Shown: positions 8,743 to 17,578, numbered from the stretch's first letter. The stretch is 64,000 nucleotides of DNA from Candidatus Endomicrobium embiratermitis (GCA_009781315.1 WQYI01000007.1:1-64000); one strand, 5' to 3'. The notes: a model not told the origin generated them from the sequence alone. A program made the numbers and translations.

Positions 8743-9659
8743 TATTCCTCCCTGTTGAATTTGACTATATATTTTTTATCTTCCAGGCTGACTACAATGT
8801 CTCTTTCCCTTATATTTACTATTTTCACGTTTTTATAAGTGTCGCCCTGACGGTATAACTTACCTTCAATTATAACTATGGGGTTTTCGCTGTCATACAT
8901 TATGCCCGAAATTTGAATAGTTGGAAGTCTGGACTCCGGCCTTACGGCAGCAGTAGTCTTAACCGCGGGAGCCGGAGCAATATATTCATAAAAAGGACTT
9001 CGCGGAACCAGTTTTATGTCTCTCGAAGAAGGCACATGCCCCAAAGTCTTTAAAGCCATGGAAGATTTTTCAAACAACTCTTTAAAATATCCGGAAGTCC
9101 TGAAATCGTCCATCCTCTCTTTTACTCCGCTGAAATAATTATCTACGGCCGACGAGTACAAAATCGGCGAGCTTACAACCGTAGCGTCGTTGTTCTCATC
9201 TATTAAAACGCTCTTCACAATTGAAAACATTTCAATAGCAAACAAAAATCTGAATGTATTTTCATATTTGGCGTTAAAGTTTATTTTTAAAGTTACCATT
9301 CCGGTTTTTTCGTCTTTTTCAATCGAATAGTTGGTTATGTTAATTTTGCTTTCGGTAGCCGCCTCAAAAACCCTGTCTTTGTAAGTCACTATTAGCACTT
9401 GATTCTGCTCAAATTTCACCGGAATGCCGTTTATTATATCTTCAATTTTCGCTCTTGTATCGTACATGTTTTCGTTCAGCTTTACAAAGTTAAGCAAGTC
9501 GGCGTAAATGACTTTATATTTTTCATTTAAAGAATTACGGTCTTTGATATCGCCTATAAATTTAGCATATCCAAAATTATAAACGAAATATATCGCCGCC
9601 AAAAACAAGACGTTTCTCAACAGTACGGAAATTATATCTTTATACCGATTATTAAACAT
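8742..9659 (-). CDS. PilO-PilP fusion-like pilus alignment protein
   Basis: 305 residues. The N-terminal half has one membrane helix (about 12-30), a coiled-coil-like stretch (IKDRNSLNEKYK and on) and a ferredoxin-like region that fits PilO. After a Pro/Ala-rich linker (about 225-245, APAPAVKTTAAVRP) the last 60 residues (IQISGIMYDSENPIVIIEG, GDTYKNVKIVNI) match the beta domain shared by PilP and GspC, which contacts the secretin. In most bacteria these are two genes, pilO and pilP, between pilN and pilQ, exactly where this gene lies. No separate pilP is present. The fusion reading comes from length, order and pattern, not from alignment. Confidence 0.7.
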   Translation of the reverse strand: MFNNRYKDIISVLLRNVLFLAAIYFVYNFGYAKFIGDIKDRNSLNEKYKVIYADLLNFVKLNENMYDTRAKIEDIINGIPVKFEQNQVLIVTYKDRVFEAATESKINITNYSIEKDEKTGMVTLKINFNAKYENTFRFLFAIEMFSIVKSVLIDENNDATVVSSPILYSSAVDNYFSGVKERMDDFRTSGYFKELFEKSSMALKTLGHVPSSRDIKLVPRSPFYEYIAPAPAVKTTAAVRPESRLPTIQISGIMYDSENPIVIIEGKLYRQGDTYKNVKIVNIRERDIVVSLEDKKYIVKFNREE

Positions 9660-10307
9660 TTATATATTCTCCGGAGTTTCCCCTTCTTTCTTATTTGCCG
9701 GCTTTTTTTCCGCGTCTTTCTTTATTATTTGCACGCCTTTCAAAGGAACAGTCACGTTTATAACGTCGACTGCGCGCCCTTTTACTTTCATAGAATCTTT
9801 CGGCACGGTAATTTCAACGGGCTCGCCTATTAAATCGCTACGGCTAAAAAAGTTTTTCAATTCTTCCTCGGTGGTATTTAATTGAAATCTATCGCGTTTT
9901 AATCCTTTTACCTGAACGGACATTTTTATTATCTTATCCGGCGTCAGTTCAAACCGCACTATTCTATAGCCCTCGGGAATATACAACCCTATGTCTCTCA
10001 AAAGCAATCCGGCTTGAGTCCTGTTTGTTATTATGTCCCGCACGGCAAGAAGTCTATAATAATTCGCTTCCCATTCGCTTTCAATGCTTTTAACTTTATT
10101 GAGCCTTCTCTCTTCGTCAATGTTCATTTTTAACTTTTCGATTTTTCCCGTCGCGTCGTCTTTTTTCAAAAAAGTCATTACCGACAAAGCAAACACTCCC
10201 AGCAAAACAAAAGTCAAAAGCAAAGAAAACAATTTAAAAACATTAACGATTCTAACGGTTTTCTTTAACCTTACAATATTTCTTCCGATAAGATTTATAT
10301 TATACAT
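9660..10307 (-). CDS. pilN: Pilus inner-membrane protein PilN
   Basis: About 215 residues from the ATG at 10307, which overlaps the pilM stop by 8 bases. The upstream in-frame codons would extend far into pilM. The N-terminus MYNINLIGRN resembles the INLLP-type motif of PilN that binds PilM in the cytoplasm. It is followed by a single membrane helix (about 25-47) and a periplasmic coiled coil and fold. It forms the alignment subcomplex with PilO and PilP. The C-terminus is Lys/Glu-rich (KKDAEKKPANKKEGETPE). It abuts the PilO-P gene with no gap (stop 9660, next start 9659). Confidence 0.85.
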   Translation of the reverse strand: MYNINLIGRNIVRLKKTVRIVNVFKLFSLLLTFVLLGVFALSVMTFLKKDDATGKIEKLKMNIDEERRLNKVKSIESEWEANYYRLLAVRDIITNRTQAGLLLRDIGLYIPEGYRIVRFELTPDKIIKMSVQVKGLKRDRFQLNTTEEELKNFFSRSDLIGEPVEITVPKDSMKVKGRAVDVINVTVPLKGVQIIKKDAEKKPANKKEGETPENI

Positions 10308-11325
10308 TTTGACTTCCATCATTAATGGCAAGACCCAGCGCGACCGGAACAAAAAAACCTTTCTCGGCGTCAAACACGCCTCTTATCATTTCGGATTCAA
10401 ACGGATTCCATTTTACCGTATTTACTCCGAGAGTCTCCCAAATAAAAGTATCCATGCTTTTAAGCATGGATCCGCCGCCCGTTATAAATATTTCGTCGAT
10501 TCTGGAAACTTTTTGTTTTGAAATGCAATACTCCATAGACCTGAAAACGGCTTCCAAAAGATTATTAGCGCTTTTTTTGAGAGTGTTTTTAATATTTAAA
10601 CCGATTTGATTCCAAACCGCAAACTGCCTTTTAATTTGCTCCGCCACATAATAACTTACTTCATAAGAAACTGCTATCTCGTCCGTAACATGTTTACCGC
10701 CAAAAGCCGCGTTTCTTATAAACACCAGCCTGCCGTGGTCTATAACCGCGATTTTTGAAACTTCATGCCCTATGTCCACTACCATAACCGACCCCGCCGC
10801 TTTACGGGGATTAAATGTATTAAAACAATTGGCCAAGGCTATATTATCTACACTGAGACCTTTGACTTCAATATCCGCAAGAGAAAGGCTTGAAAGCTTT
10901 TTATCTATTTTTTCTTTAGGCGAAGCTACGAATAAAATATCCGTGCTTTGTGTTGAAGAAAGGTCGGAAACTTCCTGAAAGTCCGAATACAAACCGTCCA
11001 TGGCTTCAAATATGCTGTTTTCCGCCTCTATCATAACCGCGCCGCGAAGAGTCTCGCCGGTCAGTCCGTGCGGAAAAGAAAAATCCCTAAAAATCAAATC
11101 AACGTCGCTTGAGGACAAAACAACGTCGCTGTTTTTTGCTCTTAATTGATCTATAAGTCTTTTGACTTTGTCTTTTATTTCAGTCGCTTCTCCTCTGTTG
11201 TCATATCCCGTATCCGAGGAAAGCATCGCCGCGTAAACTAAATAAGTTCCGTCATTTTTGGGTATGACGGAACAGCCTTTCATAAACTTCGATCCTATGT
11301 CAAGACCTATCAAATTAGCCCCCAA
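10300..11325 (-). CDS. pilM: Pilus assembly ATP-binding protein PilM
   Basis: An actin/FtsA-like cytoplasmic protein of 341 residues that binds the PilN N-terminus. Motifs seen are LIGLDIGSKFMKG (phosphate 1), VMVVDIGHEVSKIAV (phosphate 2) and FITGGGSML (adenosine). The start is uncertain. TTG at 11325 gives MGANLIGLDIG but has no ribosome site. TTG at 11313 gives MIGLDIG with GGGGGC just upstream. First gene of the pilM-N-O/P-Q operon, preceded by two tandem promoters (11410-11438 and 11557-11585). Confidence 0.9.
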   Translation of the reverse strand: MGANLIGLDIGSKFMKGCSVIPKNDGTYLVYAAMLSSDTGYDNRGEATEIKDKVKRLIDQLRAKNSDVVLSSSDVDLIFRDFSFPHGLTGETLRGAVMIEAENSIFEAMDGLYSDFQEVSDLSSTQSTDILFVASPKEKIDKKLSSLSLADIEVKGLSVDNIALANCFNTFNPRKAAGSVMVVDIGHEVSKIAVIDHGRLVFIRNAAFGGKHVTDEIAVSYEVSYYVAEQIKRQFAVWNQIGLNIKNTLKKSANNLLEAVFRSMEYCISKQKVSRIDEIFITGGGSMLKSMDTFIWETLGVNTVKWNPFESEMIRGVFDAEKGFFVPVALGLAINDGSQNV

Positions 11326-11409
11326 AAATAAAGTGCAGTTTATTTGTCATTAATAATTACTGTTTTTAATACCAACCGTAATTCGTCTTAAAAAGCAACC
11401 GACAGTTAT

Positions 11410-11438
11410 ATTGTACTCAAAATATTTTTATAAATCAA
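11410..11438 (-). promoter_or_regulatory. pilM operon promoter, proximal copy
   Basis: Minus strand TTGATT (11438-11433), 17-base spacer, TACAAT (11415-11410). The -35 and much of the spacer lie in a 23-base direct repeat (11419-11441) that recurs at 11566-11588 with one mismatch. Confidence 0.6.
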
Positions 11439-11556
11439 TAAAATTAACAATTTATTTAAATTTTCCTGATTTAAAAAAATAAACCTGAACGGAAACTTTA
11501 ATAAGCCGTTCGTTATGAACTAAAATTTGTTTTTTACAAAACGCTATTATAAAGAA

Positions 11557-11585
11557 ATTATAACTAAAATATTGTTATAAATCAA
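11557..11585 (-). promoter_or_regulatory. pilM operon promoter, distal copy
   Basis: Minus strand TTGATT (11585-11580), 17-base spacer, TATAAT (11562-11557). It uses the second copy of the 23-base direct repeat and lies just behind the fic stop codon. Its -10 is perfect, so it may be the stronger of the two. Confidence 0.65.
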
Positions 11586-11594
11586 TAATTTCTA

Positions 11595-12734
11595 TTAATT
11601 GTCCGCTATTAGCTTATTAATATACTTTTGGTAAGAATAAATTTGTCCCCAAGATTTATCGGTGGCCGGTTTTAAAATACCAAGTTTTATAAGGTGTTCT
11701 ATAGTCTTAGCTATTGTGGGTTTTGACAACTTTGTTAATTTTACAAGCTCTGCAATAGTTAATAACGGCTTTTGTTTAAAACATTCAAATACTACAACGG
11801 CAGAATCTTTTGCCCGCTTCAAAGTTAGTATATTTTCTAAATCTTTGTTAAATGTTTTCTGAATTGATTTTAATATATCTTTCGCATTATTGGCAGTCTC
11901 GAATATTCCTTCCAAAAAGAATTTAATCCATTGTTCCCAGTCGCCATTGAAACGCACGGCATTTAGGTACTCATAATATAAAGACCGATGTTTTTTGAAG
12001 AATAAGCTTATGTATAAGCACGGTGTTTTTAAGAATCCTTTATCATAAAGATATAAAGTAATAAGCAATCTTCCGATTCTTCCGTTACCGTCAAGAAACG
12101 GATGTATGGTCTCAAATTGATAGTGCAACAAAGCGGCTTTTATCAATACGGGAATATCATCTTCTCCGTTCATAAACTTTTCAAATGAGTTAAGAGTATC
12201 CTGTAATTTTTCAACGCCAACAGGCACAAATTTTGCGTTTCCGGGTCTTGTTCCGCCTATCCAGTTTTGCGATTTCCTGAATTCTCCCGGGCTTTTTGTT
12301 TTTCCTCTTGAATTTTTTAGAAGTAAAGCATGGACTTCTCTGATTAATCTCAATGATAAAGGCAATGTTTTTAATCTTTTCAGACCGTATTGCAAAGCGT
12401 TGACATACGAAGAAACTTCTTCGACATCATTGATCGGAAGTCCGGTTATTCTGTCGGACTCATACTTTAGTAAATCGTCAAGCGTCGACTGAGTGCCTTC
12501 TATTTGGGAAGACAACACCGCTTCTTTACGGACATACATATAGTTAATTACCGAAGGGTCCGGCGTAACATCTACAATTCCGTTCAATTCTCCAATCGCC
12601 TTATTTGCTTTTTCAAGCAAAGAGGCGACAGATTCATAAATTATTACAGGCGGCAAAGGATTTGGAAAGTATGTTGAATATTTTTCTTCCCCCGTCTTTA
12701 TTGCGGTTAATGTTCCCTGAATTTTTATTTTCAT
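11595..12734 (-). CDS. Fic-family AMP transferase with N-terminal inhibitory helix
   Basis: About 379 residues from the ATG at 12734. Fic proteins usually move AMP from ATP to a hydroxyl side chain of a target protein. The catalytic loop HPFLDGNGRIGR is intact (about residues 211-222), with the FIC core from about 105. The N-terminal inhibitory motif SSQIEG (about 75-80) marks a class II Fic that keeps itself off through Glu79 or its equivalent. The last 70 residues look like a winged helix (LTIAELVKLTKLSKPTIAKTIEHL). It stands alone between the two pilus operons, with no antitoxin partner, and its promoter places the transcription start almost on the ATG. The isolated position suggests acquisition by transfer. 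Its target is unknown. Confidence 0.88.
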   Translation of the reverse strand: MKIKIQGTLTAIKTGEEKYSTYFPNPLPPVIIYESVASLLEKANKAIGELNGIVDVTPDPSVINYMYVRKEAVLSSQIEGTQSTLDDLLKYESDRITGLPINDVEEVSSYVNALQYGLKRLKTLPLSLRLIREVHALLLKNSRGKTKSPGEFRKSQNWIGGTRPGNAKFVPVGVEKLQDTLNSFEKFMNGEDDIPVLIKAALLHYQFETIHPFLDGNGRIGRLLITLYLYDKGFLKTPCLYISLFFKKHRSLYYEYLNAVRFNGDWEQWIKFFLEGIFETANNAKDILKSIQKTFNKDLENILTLKRAKDSAVVVFECFKQKPLLTIAELVKLTKLSKPTIAKTIEHLIKLGILKPATDKSWGQIYSYQKYINKLIADN

Positions 12735-12743
12735 TGTATTTAT

Positions 12744-12772
12744 ACTATAGCTTTTTATCATTTACAAGTCAA
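12744..12772 (-). promoter_or_regulatory. fic promoter giving a near-leaderless mRNA
   Basis: Minus strand TTGACT (12772-12767), exactly 17 bases, TATAGT (12749-12744). Transcription should start near 12737, 2-4 bases before the ATG at 12734. An upstream in-frame ATG (12761) lies inside the promoter spacer and is therefore unlikely to be the start. Confidence 0.7.
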
Positions 12773-13038
12773 TAACAAAAGTAAACTATAATGCATTAAC
12801 CTTTACAAATATTAAAAACTTGTAAATATTATTCCGGTTGTTAAGCCGTATCTTTCCCTGCTTTAATATTGTCCGTATTGATTCGTCCGCGTATTAAAAG
12901 GTTAGGCCGCTCACATCTTGCGCCCCATGAGCTTCCTTCGACAGGCTCTTATCCGTCGCACAACGGCTGGGGCAGGCTATTATCGAATAACTAACCTTTA
13001 TGCCCCATGACGGCAAAGGGTGGTTTTGGATACAACAA
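12773..13038. other. Non-coding region between fic and the pilin operon
   Basis: No gene is seen. The right part (about 12895-13025) is GC-richer than its surroundings. It contains GGTTAGGCCGCTCAC at one end and ACTAACCTTTATGCC at the other, with CGACAGGCTCTTATCCGTCG inside. This looks like a decayed copy of a dispersed palindromic element. Confidence 0.35.
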
Positions 13039-13072
13039 AAACCCCGTTTATGAAATTTCATAAACGGGGTTT
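13039..13072 (-). terminator. Terminator of the minor pilin operon
   Basis: A perfect 34-base palindrome, with 15 stem pairs if a 4-base loop is allowed (AAACCCCGTTTATGA and its complement), flanked by T-rich sequence on both sides. It lies 63 bases after the PilX-like stop codon and could work in both directions. Confidence 0.85.
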
Positions 13073-13135
13073 AAATTTTTTGAAATTTTTAAGTAAAAGC
13101 GGCCGAGTAATCCGTCCCTTGACCGTTGAGCGCTT

Positions 13136-14263
13136 TTATCTCCTGCCGCGGAAAACATTTATATATCTGTTTACGTCCGGATGCTTATCCGCATAATCTA
13201 TTATAGAATCAATAAGGGTAGCATCAAGGTTGAGTTTATGTAAGTCAAAATTCAATCTAATAAATTGTTGACCTCCTATTGTTGTGTTGCCTGACTGTCC
13301 AGATGAATAAGTATTACTGTTAAATACACTACCAAAAAGATCAAGTATGCCAACGTCAAATTGCACTTGACGTTCAACAAAATAATCAAAATACAAACTT
13401 GTTTCAGAAGTACTGCCTACAGGGCGCGCACGGGCATTTATACTGTAATATCTATCCTCAAGAGGGAAAAAAGCGCTGACACCAGCCAAATCCGATACTG
13501 CCGCCGTCAGCCATCCGCTTAACAGTCCGGGTCCTCCATGCTGATGTCCGTCAAATATACTACCGGAAGAATTATCAAAATCATTGAATGTAATTCCGGT
13601 AGGTGTGCCATCCGCATATTTTATCCCGCTAAGAGGTATATAAACATCCAGATACCTATTATTGGTAAGTGTCGTATTGCTAACAGTTAAAGTAATTGCT
13701 TGACCGGTAAGATCTACAGCAAAGAAAGATCTCGGTACCGTATAAGTTCCGTTAAGGCCGGTTAAAAAAACTCCGAGAGTTTTTTTCAAATTATCATCAA
13801 TGTCAATTTGCCCCATTGTACCGCCACTCGCGTTTGTCGTTGACAGCAGCACGGCACTTACGCTTACTTCAATTGCAGGGTCCATAGAAGTATCATAGCT
13901 AAAAAAGTTGGAATTTCCAGAAAGAGGATACCATGTATTACCACCGGCATAAGAAACTTTAGCTGTAACGGCTGCTCCATTAGAAGAATTATAATACACA
14001 TTGTGATCACCAGCAACGGCAGGCGCAAATATTCCATACTTAACAGAAGCGGGAGCGCCGGTGCCGGGGAGCGAAAACAAACCCATTTTAAACGCGGCTT
14101 CTTCAAGAGCGCTTTCCGCGGCATAGTATGTTCTTGCCGAGTGTAAATCCGTAAATACATCGGCATTACGGCTAACAGCCATACGCATTGAAATGAGCCC
14201 TAAAAGGGAAAATATAAACACAAAAATAATGACGAGAACTAAAACCGTCCCTTTATTATTCAT
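13136..14263 (-). CDS. PilX/GspK-like minor pilin protein
   Basis: About 375 residues. The ATG at 14263 is chosen because a perfect AAGGAG lies 6 bases upstream. The N-terminus MNNKG-TVLVLVIIFVF is a class III prepilin signal cut after the Gly. The residue usually acidic (Glu5) is Leu, as is typical of the PilX/GspK group that sits at the pilus tip. A long beta-rich C-terminal part rich in Ser, Gly, Asn and Thr follows. Last gene of the pilB-C-minor pilin operon. The large size suits a tip protein or adhesin. Confidence 0.75.
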   Translation of the reverse strand: MNNKGTVLVLVIIFVFIFSLLGLISMRMAVSRNADVFTDLHSARTYYAAESALEEAAFKMGLFSLPGTGAPASVKYGIFAPAVAGDHNVYYNSSNGAAVTAKVSYAGGNTWYPLSGNSNFFSYDTSMDPAIEVSVSAVLLSTTNASGGTMGQIDIDDNLKKTLGVFLTGLNGTYTVPRSFFAVDLTGQAITLTVSNTTLTNNRYLDVYIPLSGIKYADGTPTGITFNDFDNSSGSIFDGHQHGGPGLLSGWLTAAVSDLAGVSAFFPLEDRYYSINARARPVGSTSETSLYFDYFVERQVQFDVGILDLFGSVFNSNTYSSGQSGNTTIGGQQFIRLNFDLHKLNLDATLIDSIIDYADKHPDVNRYINVFRGRR

Positions 14264-14285
14264 TTTAAACTCCTTCATAATATTT

Positions 14286-15008
14286 TTATAATTTCGTTAT
14301 CACATCGCTATCCCCGGGACCCGTCACACCGCCTGAAGGATTACCTTTCCAAATAAGAGTCCTTGACACGCTGTTATTTATATAATCTTCGGTAAAGCTA
14401 TAACTTACATTTTTATACGTCGTTTTTGTGTTTAATTCAAGAAAAATCCTTAAATAATTGTTAACAGGTTGGCCGTCAATATTGTTAAATTCCCAATTAG
14501 CAATACCGTTAAACATATTCGTAGCCTGAAACCTTTTGACATCGCGAAGTATAATTTCTTTGTCTATTCTGGAAGTGGCGGACATACTAAAACTGCGCTC
14601 AACATCCTGACGAATACTCCACTCGCTATATACAATATTTTTACCATCGAAAACATATTGTCCTTTTATAATCTCTCCAGGGTTCTCAGGATTTACCGAA
14701 AAAAATGTAACTCCGTTTTGTACTCTATCTGACCAATTACTTGATCCGCCGGCGCCTGACCATTTATCAAATCCGACATCCGCCGCAGGACCGCCGGTTA
14801 ATTCAAACCCGGGACTTACCATTCTCCTTAAATGACTGTCAAGCCTTTTTTTAAAAAATAAATAATCCTGCATACGGCTTCTATCCGAATACATTTCTTC
14901 AAAAGTTTTCTGCCCGTATAACATCATGCCTGCCATAACGGTAATAAGCATAGCCGACAAAACAATCGCAACAAGAACTTCAATTAAAGTAAATCCTTTT
15001 ATTTTCAT
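14286..15008 (-). CDS. PilW/GspJ-like minor pilin
   Basis: A 240-residue protein with a canonical prepilin leader MKIKG-FTLIEVLVAIV: cleavage after Gly5, Glu at mature position 5, then a hydrophobic helix (about 6-28). The soluble part has a Gly-rich loop (about 75-90) and strands compatible with GspJ/PilW. It lies between the PilV-like and PilX-like genes in the usual minor-pilin order and probably primes pilus assembly with them. Ends in SGGVTGPGDSDVITKL. Confidence 0.75.
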   Translation of the reverse strand: MKIKGFTLIEVLVAIVLSAMLITVMAGMMLYGQKTFEEMYSDRSRMQDYLFFKKRLDSHLRRMVSPGFELTGGPAADVGFDKWSGAGGSSNWSDRVQNGVTFFSVNPENPGEIIKGQYVFDGKNIVYSEWSIRQDVERSFSMSATSRIDKEIILRDVKRFQATNMFNGIANWEFNNIDGQPVNNYLRIFLELNTKTTYKNVSYSFTEDYINNSVSRTLIWKGNPSGGVTGPGDSDVITKL

Positions 15009-15037
15009 TGCATTTTACCTCTATATGTTCAATTCGC

Positions 15038-15556
15038 CTACGGTCTGTCTCTAAACATGCCATAAACATAGCGGGTCCTTAAATCCATACGAAACTTGGG
15101 CTTGTTTTCCGGTTCTATCGTAGCATCATATCGTACTTCAAGAAGAGTAGGCCTTATATTATAAGAATTACCGGTAATAGTGCTAGTTACCACATATCCA
15201 GAACTAGTTGCAACTCCATCTGCTATCCGCGGTATTGTAAAACTTGCTTCGCCGCCACCAGTACTACTGGGTTTGGAGGCGTCGGCGGAGGCAAGAGCAT
15301 ATTTATTTGACAGACCAACTTTTATATCACTTTGATAGAACCTATCCGCGCCGCCGGCAATAATGGCCATAGCATTGCGCTTTTGCTTTTCAAGAATATT
15401 AGTTCCGGTATCTAAATTAAATGAGACATCCGAGTACAAATAACTATATCTAAACGCTTTAACAAAAAAAGCAGTGCCTGCCACAAGCGTTAGCGCCACA
15501 AGCAAAAAACTTACCAGAATCTCTACAAGCGTTATTCCTTTATTATTTGTTTTCAT
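15038..15556 (-). CDS. PilV/GspI-like minor pilin
   Basis: 172 residues. Prepilin leader MKTNNKG-ITLVEILVSFLL with Glu at mature position 5 and a hydrophobic helix (about 8-30). The C-terminal part is short and beta-rich with a Ser/Gly-rich loop (DASKPSSTGGGEAS near 95). Gene order pilE-like, pilV-like, pilW-like, pilX-like supports the call. ATG at 15556 preceded by AGAGAGGTAAAA. Confidence 0.72.
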   Translation of the reverse strand: MKTNNKGITLVEILVSFLLVALTLVAGTAFFVKAFRYSYLYSDVSFNLDTGTNILEKQKRNAMAIIAGGADRFYQSDIKVGLSNKYALASADASKPSSTGGGEASFTIPRIADGVATSSGYVVTSTITGNSYNIRPTLLEVRYDATIEPENKPKFRMDLRTRYVYGMFRDRP

Positions 15557-15583
15557 TTTTTACCTCTCTTAAAACTATAATGA

Positions 15584-15997
15584 TTAGGAAAAAGTATAAA
15601 CTATATCCGTATCCCTTGTATATACGCCTTTAGCATTTCCGCCCGGACCTGTAACTTCAACGGTAATTTGAGGGTTTATATTATTAGGACCGCCTACACT
15701 AAGAGACGTAAACTTGTTAAAATAGCTGTTTCTTCTAAGATCAACGCCGAGACGTTTGTCATATTGCGGGTCTTCCAGGTCGGCCATCGTCTTTATATAT
15801 CTGCCGGATTGGGCAAAATATATCCTTTGTTTATTTACAATGTCCTGAATGACCGCTCTGGCTTCATTTTTATACGCGTTTCTTAATTGCATTCTTTTGC
15901 TTCCGACGGCAAAAACGCCGACCATAATTATAACTATTACCAATCCCACGACAAGTTCTATCATGGATACGCCGAGGTTATTTTTTTTAATGTTCAT
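15584..15997 (-). CDS. Type IV minor pilin (PilE/GspH-like)
   Basis: About 137 residues from the ATG at 15997 (AGGAG 6 bases upstream; an earlier in-frame start at 16024 would only add a hydrophilic stub containing that site). Prepilin leader MNIKKNNLG-VSMIELVVGLV with Glu5. The C-terminal part includes LGVDLRRNSYFNKF, closely matching LGIDLRRNKNYRSF in the separate pilin at 50437-50832. First pilin gene after pilC in the operon. Confidence 0.78.
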   Translation of the reverse strand: MNIKKNNLGVSMIELVVGLVIVIIMVGVFAVGSKRMQLRNAYKNEARAVIQDIVNKQRIYFAQSGRYIKTMADLEDPQYDKRLGVDLRRNSYFNKFTSLSVGGPNNINPQITVEVTGPGGNAKGVYTRDTDIVYTFS

Positions 15998-16017
15998 TGT
16001 TTGCTCCTGCTCCTTTA

Positions 16018-16260
16018 TTAACAATTACAAATTCAAAATTACGAATCAACAACAAAGACAAAACTACAATTTAGATTACTAATCAACGTCAAAGACTCAT
16101 TACAAACTTAACGCCAACGACTCTGGATTGCTTCGGAAGCTTTGGTCTTTCAGACCCGGGGCGCTCGCATCTCACGCCCGCGGCAGACTTGTCCTCGTTA
16201 TTCCTCGGACTGCCGTCCTCGCAATGACGCCTATCGCGCCTTTGATAAAAGGATAAGCTT
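16018..16260. repeat. Intergenic repeats between pilC and the minor pilins
   Basis: 16018-16085 is a type C element (AATTACAAATTC..AATTACGAATCAAC arm, then CAACAAAGACAAAAC). 16135-16240 is GC-rich with several small hairpins (GGTCTTTCAGACC; GTCCTCG..CCTCGGAC) and ends CCTCGCAATGACG, resembling the GTCAT/ATGAC-ended family. No gene is seen. Confidence 0.45.
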
Positions 16261-16307
16261 AAAACTTTATTTTGTCAACCTTAATTTTCCGAAAATTGCG
16301 CTGCCGG

Positions 16308-17567
16308 CTATGCTCCCTGACCGGACATCATGGCACCAGCCAGGCTGAATATAGGCAGATACATGGCGACAACCGCTATACCGACCATAATACCCAAGCC
16401 TATAATGAGCACGGGTTCAACTATGGAACTGAGCGACGCCACGGTGCCGTCAACTTCATCATTATAATATTCCGTTATTTTGTCAAACATAGCGTCAAGC
16501 TGGCCGGATTTTTCGCCGACAGCCGTCATTCTTGTGACCATTTTTGGGAAAATTTCAAGCTTAGACATTTCATCGCCCAAGGGATTGCCTTCAAGAACTC
16601 TTTCTTTAACGGTGGCAAGAATTTTTTCAATGTAAACGTTATCAACGACATTTAACGATATTTCCAAAGACTTTATTATATCAACGCCGCTTTTTACAAG
16701 CGTGGATAAAGTCTGGAAAAATCGGGCAAGTATGATTTTTATATAAATTTTGCCGAAGATAGGAATTTTAAACAGCCATTGATCGTATATCATCCTGCCG
16801 CCGGGAGATCTTTTAAATACAATAAAACCGGCAGTAAAAGCTATTGTGCCCAGCGTAATCCAATGTAAGTTAGAAAGCGCAAATCTGCTTATGCCCATAA
16901 CGACCTGCGTCGGCAACGGCAGATCCGCGCCGAAAGACGCAAACATTTCTTCGAATTTGGGAATAATGCCCAAAACAAGGACAAGCAAAACCACCACAAA
17001 AAAAGCGCCTACAACCATCGGATAAGTGCTCGCGGCTTTCACTTTTCTTATAAGTTTTAAATTATTTTCAAGATACAAAGCCAAATCGGCAAGAACGCTC
17101 GCGAGTTTTCCCGACGCTTCGCCTACAGAAACCATCGCTATTAACGTATTTGAAAACTCTTTTTTGTATTTTCTTAAGCTGCTTGAAAGAAATTCGCCGC
17201 CTCTTAAGTCGTCCCCGACCTTTTTTAAAACGTAGCTGAGCCTGACGCTGTTTGTCATTCCGGAAATATCTTCAATGGCTTCCAAAACGCTTACGCCGGC
17301 GTTTACCAAAGTCGCAAGCTGGCGGCAAAAAAGCGCCACATCCTGAAGCTTTACTTTGCCTTTTTGAGTCCTGTTCGCGGCAGATTTCTCGTTTGATTTG
17401 GAAAAAGCCTGCGATATAGCCGACTTTCCGCTTGTTTCTTCGATTTTTACCGGAAAAAGCCCTTCGGCCTTTAAAGCGGAAATGACTTCTTTTTGATTAG
17501 CCGCTTCTTTTACGCCCGATGAATTTTTTCCTTGCGAATCAATAGCCTGATACTTGAATTTAGGCAT
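16308..17567 (-). CDS. pilC: Type IV pilus platform protein PilC
   Basis: A 419-residue inner-membrane protein of the GspF/PilC family. Two T2SF domains are seen (about 75-195 and 280-400). The first has LCRQLATLVNAGVSVLEAIE, the second FFQTLSTLVKSGVDIIKSLE. Three membrane helices lie near 180-205, 230-250 and 380-405. It couples the PilB ATPase to pilus polymerisation. The N-terminus MPKFKYQAIDSQGK is canonical. Follows pilB after a repeat-filled gap of about 125 bases. The C-terminal tail (SLAGAMMSGQGA) is normal. Confidence 0.94.
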   Translation of the reverse strand: MPKFKYQAIDSQGKNSSGVKEAANQKEVISALKAEGLFPVKIEETSGKSAISQAFSKSNEKSAANRTQKGKVKLQDVALFCRQLATLVNAGVSVLEAIEDISGMTNSVRLSYVLKKVGDDLRGGEFLSSSLRKYKKEFSNTLIAMVSVGEASGKLASVLADLALYLENNLKLIRKVKAASTYPMVVGAFFVVVLLVLVLGIIPKFEEMFASFGADLPLPTQVVMGISRFALSNLHWITLGTIAFTAGFIVFKRSPGGRMIYDQWLFKIPIFGKIYIKIILARFFQTLSTLVKSGVDIIKSLEISLNVVDNVYIEKILATVKERVLEGNPLGDEMSKLEIFPKMVTRMTAVGEKSGQLDAMFDKITEYYNDEVDGTVASLSSIVEPVLIIGLGIMVGIAVVAMYLPIFSLAGAMMSGQGA

Positions 17568-17578
17568 ATATCCCCTCT

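Noticed and set aside
11595-12734. Fic as the toxin of a two-gene toxin-antitoxin pair
   Set aside because: The inhibitory SSQIEG helix is in the same protein and no small partner gene lies next to it.
12895-13025. Small gene between fic and the pilin operon
   Set aside because: No frame with a ribosome site or typical codon use; the sequence looks like a decayed palindromic repeat.
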